This document shows, one piece after another, positions 7,655 through 15,800 of a stretch of DNA of 64,000 nucleotides; positions within the stretch are counted from its first letter, which is position 1, and the number at the start of each line of letters is the position of its first letter. A program made the translations under genes and the position numbers. Source of the DNA: Tumebacillus algifaecis. Its GTDB lineage: Bacteria > Bacillota > Bacilli > Tumebacillales > Tumebacillaceae. Location of the stretch: positions 588,001-652,000 of the forward strand of contig NZ_CP022657.1 of NCBI RefSeq assembly GCF_002243515.1, written 5' to 3'. The notes beneath the pieces were generated by a model. It searched no databases. It worked only from the letters and a program-made list of their open reading frames with translations, and was not told the DNA's origin.

Positions 7655-8638
7655 ATGATTCTTGATGTGCAGGGATTGACAAAAGTTTTTCGCAACAGGA
7701 AGTCTGAGTTTTATGCAAACGACAACATCAACTTCAGCATCAAAGAAGGTGAAATTTACGGGCTCTTAGGACACAATGGGGCCGGCAAAACCACCTTGGT
7801 CAACCAGATTCTCGGATCGACCAAACCGACGAGCGGGGACGTGTTCCTGCTGGGGGAATCGGTGCAGAAGAACCCGTTGCGGGCGCGCTCGCTCTGTTCG
7901 GTGCAACCGCAATCGCAGTTGCCGCTCGGGTTTCTCACACCGACCCAAGCGGTATCCACGATGGGGAAAATGCGACTCGGAAATAAGCATGACGTGAAGA
8001 AACGCATGGATATGCTCTTCGAAATGTTAGACATCGGAGCATGGGTCAATACGGAAGGGGTTAAACTTTCGGGCGGGATTCGTCGCTTGACATCCTTTTG
8101 TATGGCGGTGATCCAACCTGGGAAATTGGTCGTGCTTGATGAACCGACCAACGACGTGGACCCGATTCGCAGACGCTATCTGTGGGATGTGATTCGTGAG
8201 CTGACCAAAGACGGCACTTCGGTCATCTTGGTCACGCATAACGTGCTGGAAGCGGAAAAGGCTGTCGATCGGGTGGCCATTCTGCACAAAGGGAAATTTC
8301 TCACGCAAGGATCGCCAGCCGAAGTCAAGAGTTCGGTCAGCAATCAGATCCGTCTTGAGGTCGGCTTGTTGAAGGAATCGACCGAGTATGAGGTTCCGGC
8401 ATGGGCGCAAAGCTCGAATTTCCACGCCGGGCGCATGTTTCTTTCGCTCAGCCCGGATTATGCGCCGGCTGCGATCGAATGGGCGAGAGATCATGTTGAA
8501 CAGGGCAAGGTAATTGACTACACCCTGTCACCGACGACGCTTGAAGATGTGTACGTCGAATTGACAGGCGGAAGAGGGACGGAAGAAGGGGCGGGCGCAG
8601 TGAACTTGCACGCCGGTAAGGAGGGTGCCGCAGTATGA
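7655..8638 (+). CDS. ABC transporter ATP-binding protein (ABC-2/DrrA type)
   Basis: 327 residues. Walker A GHNGAGKTT is near residue 41, the signature LSGGIRRL near 137, Walker B VVLDEPTNDVDP near 160, and the switch histidine in THNVLEAE near 195. The signature lacks the usual Q (GGIRRL instead of GGQ), and a ~100-residue C-terminal regulatory tail follows. This is the drug/lipid-export type that pairs with an ABC-2 permease, and the next gene overlaps by four bases (ATGA). Its place directly before the NRPS/PKS operon suggests product export or self-protection. The start is ATG 7655 after GGAGGT; ATG 7643 overlaps that site. Confidence 0.9.
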   Translation: MILDVQGLTKVFRNRKSEFYANDNINFSIKEGEIYGLLGHNGAGKTTLVNQILGSTKPTSGDVFLLGESVQKNPLRARSLCSVQPQSQLPLGFLTPTQAVSTMGKMRLGNKHDVKKRMDMLFEMLDIGAWVNTEGVKLSGGIRRLTSFCMAVIQPGKLVVLDEPTNDVDPIRRRYLWDVIRELTKDGTSVILVTHNVLEAEKAVDRVAILHKGKFLTQGSPAEVKSSVSNQIRLEVGLLKESTEYEVPAWAQSSNFHAGRMFLSLSPDYAPAAIEWARDHVEQGKVIDYTLSPTTLEDVYVELTGGRGTEEGAGAVNLHAGKEGAAV

Positions 8639-9366
8639 CAGTATTGAGACAGTTTAACTATGTGTTTCAGATGCAGTTTCTTCGTAACTCCGGAAACTTG
8701 ATGTTTTTCTCGATCATTCAAATCATGGTGTCGCTCGGTATTGTTATCGGATTTACCTATCTGTTCGACAATCCTGAAAAGAATACGATCCTCTTTTTGG
8801 CAACTGGCGCACCCACGCTGATTTTGATTATCACAGGGTTGGTCATCCTGCCGCAGCAGATCGCGAACCAGAAAACGGAGGGCTATATCGAGTTCATCCG
8901 CACCTGGCCGGTCAATCGTGGGCTCGTTCTGGCAGCAGACACGCTCTCTTGGCTGATCATCACAATTCCAGGGATCGCGATTTCTACATTGGTTGCGCAC
9001 TACATGTTTGATCCGGGGTATGACATCTCGTGGACGATTCTTCCGGTCATCATTCTCATCGCCTTGACTTCGATCGGTGTTGGCTACGGATTCTCCTATG
9101 GTTTGTCTCCGTTAGCATCGATGGCTCTTTCTCAGGTCCTGATCTTCGGCGCGTTGATGTTTTCTCCGATCAACTTCCCGATGGAGCGTCTTCCTGAGTG
9201 GCTTCAGACTCTGCACCATATCTTGCCGTTGTATTCAATGGCAGAAGTGATGCGTGCTTCGATGGCGCAGGGCGCATTTACCGCCGGCATAGAACATTAC
9301 ATCACTTTGATCATCTGGGGAATTTTGGGCTTCGGTGGCGCGATCCTCATTCTCAACAGAAAATAA
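8635..9366 (+). CDS. ABC-2 type transporter permease
   Basis: 243 residues with about six hydrophobic segments (near 20-42, 55-77, 99-121, 134-160, 165-185 and 217-240). It has the ABC-2 family pattern of a conserved MFSPINFPMERLPEWLQ loop before the last two helices. It is translationally coupled to the ATPase gene at 7655 and forms the membrane half of that exporter. The substrate is unknown; the neighbouring NRPS/PKS product is the natural candidate. Confidence 0.88.
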   Translation: MTVLRQFNYVFQMQFLRNSGNLMFFSIIQIMVSLGIVIGFTYLFDNPEKNTILFLATGAPTLILIITGLVILPQQIANQKTEGYIEFIRTWPVNRGLVLAADTLSWLIITIPGIAISTLVAHYMFDPGYDISWTILPVIILIALTSIGVGYGFSYGLSPLASMALSQVLIFGALMFSPINFPMERLPEWLQTLHHILPLYSMAEVMRASMAQGAFTAGIEHYITLIIWGILGFGGAILILNRK

Positions 9367-9380
9367 GCAGATTGCGACAT

Positions 9381-9436
9381 GACAGCTGTTTTTGTAGGAG
9401 ATGATCAACCACCTCTTACGACAGCTGTTTTTGTTT
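9381..9436 (+). terminator. Probable terminator built from two copies of a 15-base repeat
   Basis: GACAGCTGTTTTTGT occurs at 9381-9395 and again at 9420-9434. Because CAGCTG is self-complementary, the two copies can pair with each other, helped by an inner imperfect stem (GTAGGAG with CTCTTAC). Each copy ends in a T run, which fits a terminator for the ABC operon. Confidence 0.5.
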
Positions 9437-9496
9437 GGGGGATCGTGCAGTGGTTACATTCGTTCCACTTTCATCGCCCATGCACCGCAGCGTAAC

Positions 9497-9527
9497 GGGA
9501 AGAGATTCGAGTGGATCGAATCTTCCC
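9497..9527 (+). other. Bulged hairpin in the region before the NRPS/PKS operon
   Basis: GGGAAG-(AG)-ATTCGA pairs with TCGAATCTTCCC around a 5-base loop. It is followed by TCCGTCTTTTG, only a weak T tract. It could be a secondary terminator or a protein-binding dyad. Confidence 0.35.
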
Positions 9528-9535
9528 TCCGTCTT

Positions 9536-9608
9536 TTGATAATTGAATGTTTCATGAATTAATAACAATCTACGCATATGAACTAATGATTTCTTAACAA
9601 GATTATCA
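9536..9608 (+). promoter_or_regulatory. Candidate promoter and Fur-like site of the NRPS/PKS operon
   Basis: TTGATA (9536-9541), an 18-base spacer and TAATAA (9560-9565). A Fur-like site follows at 9594-9608 (complement TGATAATCTTGTTAA, 10 of 14 consensus positions, left half perfect). The placement resembles that of the clear Fur box at sbnA. Transcription from here would give a ~290-base leader up to 9862, which has no gene but contains a CGTGAG/CTCACG hairpin at 9768-9786. A promoter nearer the gene cannot be ruled out. Confidence 0.35.
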
Positions 9609-9861
9609 GAAGCGGATTGCTTGATCGCAAGACGAGGTGCGGGATCAGCAGATCGATCAAGTTCGAAACAGGAGAACGGGTGAGGTGCTGTGCAAGCAAG
9701 CAAAAGCGTAGGATGGGTGTTCGACTCTGCAGTGTGGTCGTCCCGTGCGTCTGGAAGTTTGCCAATCCGTGAGGGGGCCGCTCACGTACAGCACGCGCAG
9801 ACTACGCATCAGCGCTTGGGAAAATACGATATGCAAACAGTGTAAATGAAGTGTGGGGGGT

Positions 9862-12800
9862 ATGGTGGTGCAGAACTATCAATCATTGGTCGAAGCTTTG
9901 ATGGAGAATGCCGCAACAGGGAAAGGCATCCGGTTTCTCAACAATTCTACGAGTGAAGAGGTTTTGTCGTACGAAGGGCTCTTAGCAGGAGCAAGCCGAT
10001 ATTTAGCCACCTATCAGGAGATCGGTGTGGAAAAAGGGGACGAGCTGGTCCTGCAATTTACTTCGTCACGGGCGTTTCTAACCGCCTACTGGGCTTGTCT
10101 GCTAGGCGGTATCATCCCGATACCACTCTCCTATGCTGACAATCAGGTCAATACGACGAAGGTGTTCAACGTCTGGGAGGTCCTGAAATCACCTTGGATC
10201 GCCACAGACTGTGACAAGATACCAGGCAAATTGGAGGCATACGCGGCCCAAAATCGGAGTGTTGACGTTGGGAACGCCATGTCGGCGCGTCTGTTTTATC
10301 CGGAGCGGGTGGACGTGCTGGACCGGGAGCCGCGCTTCCACAAGCCAGGTCCCCAAGATATCGCTTTTATCCAATTTTCATCAGGCTCGACCGGGCAACC
10401 CAAAGGGGTCGTGCTCACTCATCAAAACTTACTTGCGAACATCAAGGACCTGCTGGAGATTTTCGAAATCGAGCAGACCGATACGTTTTTAAGTTGGATG
10501 CCGTTGACCCACGATTTTGGGATGATCTTTTTCCATCTGGCGCCGATCGTCCTCGGTGTCGATCAAAACATCATGCCGACAAACACCTTTATTTGGAATC
10601 CTACCTACTGGATTAGCTCGGTTCACAAGTATCAGGCCAACGTGCTGGGCTCACCGAATTTTGGGTATCGCCATTTCCTCAAACGCTTCAAATCGAAAGT
10701 CGCGCAGGCTGAGGCGTGGGACTTGCGGTGTGTGAAGGTGATCATCAATGGTGCGGAACCTATCTCCGCCTCGATTTGCGAAGATTTCACCCAAACGTTA
10801 AGCGCATGGGGGTTGGCCGACTCGACGATCAGGCCGGGTTACGGTCTGGCTGAAGCGACGCTGGTGGTATCAGCCTGCAAAAGAGAGCAAGGCATCCAAT
10901 CCTATACGGTGGATCGAACTCAACTTGCGATCGGGCAGGAGATCCGATTTGTTGCACCAGGTTCTCCCGAGTCGATGGAGATCGTCGATTGCGGCTATCC
11001 GGTCACGCAAACCGAAGTGCGCATTACAGACGCTGAGCGCAGACCGCTTGGGGAAGGCATCGTAGGAAATATTGAGATCAGAGGTGCTAGCATCACTTCC
11101 GGCTACCATCACAATCTCGAAGCGACCCGAAACGTTTTGTCGGCGGACGGCTGGCTGAATACGCAAGATTTAGGCTTCATGCATGATGGCAGGTTGGTGT
11201 TTGTTGGACGTGTCAAAGAGGTCATCATCATCGGGGGCGTCAATTATTTCCCCTATGATATTGAGAATGTGATCTTACAGGGTATCGGGGAGGAAGAGTT
11301 AAACAAATATATCGCCTGCGGTGTCCCGAATCCTGAGACGGGGACGGAAGATTTGGTCGTGTTCGTCTATTACAAAAAGCAGTTGGATGGTTTTCTACCC
11401 ATCATCGAGACGGTTAGCCAACTTGTGCTAAATGGCGTCGGATTGCGAGTCGCACACGTTCTTCCGGTCAGTTCGATCCCGAAGACGACCAGCGGAAAAG
11501 TCCAGCGTTTCAATCTGATTCAAGACTATCGGAATGGTAAATTCGACGCCCTGATCCAACAGATCAAAGGCAGCACGGTCGATGAAGAGATGCCGGAACA
11601 GCGCACAGACGAGACGGTCAAGGAAGCGCAAACGGGATTGGCGGCGTCGCACCGCGCCGATGAATTGCTGACGATCGTGCGCACAGAAGTGGAGAGTTTA
11701 CTAGGTACGGCTGTCGTCGATGTGGAAACTGGCTTTTTCGATCTTGGCCTCAGCTCCGTCCAACTGCTCATGTTGCAGGAACGGCTGGAGAAACGGGTCG
11801 GGGTCGCGTTGACCAGTACGGCAGCGTTAGATTACCCGAGCATCCGCGTGTTTGCCGAACTTTTGCAGCAGAAAGAAGAAGCGGCGCTTGAACCGAAAGC
11901 GGCAGAAAAGCGCAAGGTGGATTCGACGAACGGAGATGTCGCGATTGTCGGGATGGCATGCCGTTTTCCGGGCGGTGCCAATTCGCCCGATGCGTACTGG
12001 AAGTTGCTCGACGAAAGCATCGATCCGGTCCGGGAAATTCCGCAAGGTCGCTGGAAAAACGACCGCTCGGCTTCGGCTAAACTATCGACACAAATGGGTG
12101 GCTATCTCGACCAAGTCGATCAGTTCGACTCCTTGTTCTTTGGAATCTCAGCTAAGGAGGCGGAAGCGTTAGACCCGCAACAGCGTCTCTTGCTTGAGCT
12201 GTCCTGGGAAGCGTTAGAAGACTCAGGACGTGATCCAAAGTCTTTGGCGGGCAGTCAGACGGGCGTGTTTATCGGGATCGCAGGTAGCGATTATCTACAG
12301 GTTGGGCGCGATTTAGGTCATCCACCCGGTCCGTACATTTTTACTGGCAATATGTTGAACAGCGCGGCAGGGCGCCTCTCTTATACATTCGGATTCCAAG
12401 GTCCCAGTATGGCGGTCGATACGGCCTGCTCCTCCTCGTTGGTCGCCCTTCATCAAGGGATGATGCAACTGCGGGCAGGTGCTTGTGATCTGGCCTTGGC
12501 AGGTGCGGTGAACATCATTTTGCGAGCGGAAGCACATGCAAGTTTCACCAGTCTACAGGCGCTAGCAGAATCGGGGCGCTGCCGTAGCTTTGACGAAGCG
12601 GCAGATGGCTACATCCGCAGTGAGGGCAGTGCGGTCCTCATCCTGAAGCGCTTGGAAGATGCCAAGCGGGATGGCGATCAAATTTGGGGCGTGATTCGCG
12701 GCGGAGCGGTCAACCACAATGGTCATAGCGGCGGTCTGACCGTGCCGAACGGTCTGGCTCAACAAAAGGTGATTCGTCAGGCGCTAACCGACGCCGGGTT

Positions 12801-15800
12801 GGAGCCGCATGATATCGATTATGTGGAAGGTCACGGTTCTGGCACCAAAATTGGTGATCCGCAGGAGGTTAACGCCTTAGCGGAAGTGTTCGCAGGTCGC
12901 AACCGTCCGCTCTATTTAGGAAGCGTCAAATCAAACCTCGGCCATTTGGAGACGGCAGCCGGAATGGCTGGGATCTGTAAAATTTTACTCGCGATGCGTC
13001 ATGGTCGGATTCCGGCCAACCTGCACTTCCGCAAAGGGAACCCGTTGATCGCCTGGGGCAAACATCAGGTGGAGGTCGTCGATCGTTCGATCGAATGGGA
13101 ACCGAGAGAGGGTGTCTACCGGGCCGGAATCAGTGGCTTCAGCATCAGCGGCACCAACGCGCATCTGATCGTGGAGGGCACGGCGGCACATCAAGCTCAG
13201 ACCGTTGTCCCGTCCAACCGCGAGGCGCATCTGATCACCCTTTCCACCCGCACAGAAGCTTCTTTGCGCCAGTACGTGCGCGATCTGGAAGCATGGTCGC
13301 AACATCCTACAGCAAGCATCGAGGAGCTTAGCCAACAGCTGAACACAGGACGGGCCTCCTTGCAGCGTCGACTGGCGCTGTCGGTAACCGATTACGAGGA
13401 GCTGAAAAAGCGCCTGCAGAGCTTGGCGAATTCGAATGACCCTGTCGGCGTGGACGCTGTGACTGGGCGCCGCCCCTTGGTCTTCCTGTTCACCGGGCAA
13501 GGGTCACACTATCACGGCATGGCGCGCGGCCTGTTCGAAGAAGCTCCCGTTTTCAGAACGAAGCTTCAAGAGTTAGACGCGGCATTCCGTCCAGCAATCG
13601 GTGCATCGATACTCGATCTGCTCTATGGGAACGAAGAGATCGATCTTCAGCGTCCGCTGTACAGTCAGCCTTTGATCTTTTCGATCCAGATCGCCTTGGC
13701 TCATTTCTGGGAATCGCTCGGCTTGACTCCTGACCTGCTGATCGGTCATAGCATCGGTGAATATGCGGCCGCTTGTGTAGACGGAGTGATGAGCCTTGAA
13801 GATGCGGTACACATGGTCGCCGCTCGGGCGAATGTGATGGATCGCACCCCCGCCGTCGGGCGGATGATCGGGATCTTGGCGGGTGAGGATCAAGTTCGCG
13901 AACTGATCAAAGAGTTTGACGATGTGTCGGTCGCGGCGGTCAATGCACCGCATAATGTGACCGTCTCAGGCGGGAAAGACAGCATCGATCAGTTGGTTAC
14001 CAAGGCACGCAACGCACGCTGCTTTGTCGAACAGCTCGCCGTGTCGCACCCGTTCCACTCCGTGCTGATGCGAGATCAGGCGCGACAATTTGAAGCTGAA
14101 ATTTCCAAGCTCCAGCTGAACGCTCCGTCAAAGCGATTTATCTCGTCCGTCTTTGGCGACTTTGTTCCAGAGGGGAAACGATTGGACGCTGCCTACTGGG
14201 CGGCCCATCTCGTCGAGACCGTTCAATTTTCCACCGCTTTGAAAGTGGCGGCAGATGCCGGAGCACAGGTGTTTGTGGAACTCGGAGGCATGGCCACGCT
14301 TTGCGGATTGGCCGCCCAAAACTACGAGCAGGAAGACATGCTGTTCCTACCAAGCTTGCGGAAAACCCAGCCAGCTTGGAAACCATTCTATGAAAGCATC
14401 GGACGCTTGTGGGAGCGCGGCGTGACTGTACGCTTGGAAGCTCTGTACGGCCAAGAAACGGTGCGGATCAAAGATTTGCCGCATACGTCTTATGACCGCA
14501 AGCGCGTCTGGTTCCCCGACACTCCGGTCGTTTCGCAGGTGTTCGAGGAGGTTGCCGTCACGGTGGAGGCCGAGGCCGTTTTGGTCGAACAGCCTGTACA
14601 GATCGATCAAGTTGCAGGTGATGACAGCGGTGGCATCGTTGACCAACTCAAGAGGAAGATTGGCGAAGTGACAGGCGTCGCTACTGACGAAATCCCCGAT
14701 GCACAGAGTTTGTTCTCGCTGGGGATCGACTCGCTGATGCTTGTCGAGATCAGAAAATTCATCGCAAAAGAGTACAGCGTCGATATCACGCTTAACACAT
14801 TCTTTAGCGAACTGAACACCGTTGAAAAAGCGGCCGACTACATCGCGGTCCATCAGGTTGTCGCTCCGGCTCCGACCGCTGCTATCGTTCCGGCCCCGAC
14901 CACTGCTGTCGTTCCGGCTCTGACAGCTGAAGTCGTTGCTTCGGAAGGGGTACTGGAGGACATTTACCGCAAGTTGGCCCAGCTTGAAAATCTTTTGCTT
15001 GCCCTCGGCGCGGACCCGTCCGTTTTGGAACGCCAAGCGGTCGCGACACCAGAGCCGCAAGCTGAGTTGCCCGAGCAGTTCGAACTTGCTTCCGATGAGC
15101 GCAGAATGTACTTTATGTCCTTTCTCGAAGGTGGAAATGAGGCCCACCAAATTCGCGGCACGTTCGATCTGGATGGGGCGGTAGACCTGGAGCGCCTGAA
15201 AAACGCCTTCCGTGTGGTCGCAAGCCACCACGAAATGCTGCGCAGTGCGTATCGGGTAGAAGGTGCGCAGGTGGTGCATCAGATTGCTGACCATGTCGAA
15301 GCGGAACACATCTGCGTAGATCTGCGAGTCGAGGGCGATCAGGAACGGTTCGACGCTTTCTTCAGACGCCCGTTCGATCTCTCGAAAGCACCGCTCTGGC
15401 GGTTTGGACTGGCCACCGATCGCGAAGGACGTCAGCAATTTACGCTGAGCATTCACCACATCATCGCAGACGGCGTATCGTTGAATCTTTTGCTGAAAGA
15501 CGTATCGGATGTATACAAACAAGGCAGTATCCAAAGCGCACCTTCGCTGTCATATCGGGATTTTGTGCGCCGGGAACAAACGTTTTTGACGAGTCGAGAA
15601 GCTGAGGTACAGCGCGAGTGGTGGCTCAACCAATTACAGCCGTTGCCACCCGCTTTGAACTTCCCGCATGATGCGGCCCGGCCGGAAGTAAACGAATTTA
15701 CAGGAGCCACCAGCTACTTCACGGTGGGTGCCGATCTGCTTTCGAAAGTCAAAGCGGTGGCAAAGGGACATGAGAGCACGACCTTTATGGTGCTGATCTC

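Noticed and set aside
14347-15534. Long open frame on the minus strand opposite the first megaenzyme (395 codons)
   Set aside because: It has no recognisable motif, no ribosome site, and lies fully inside the conserved AT, ACP and C domains of the + strand gene; it is a shadow of GC-rich codon use. The same holds for minus-strand frames at 36252-37670 and 45428-46846.
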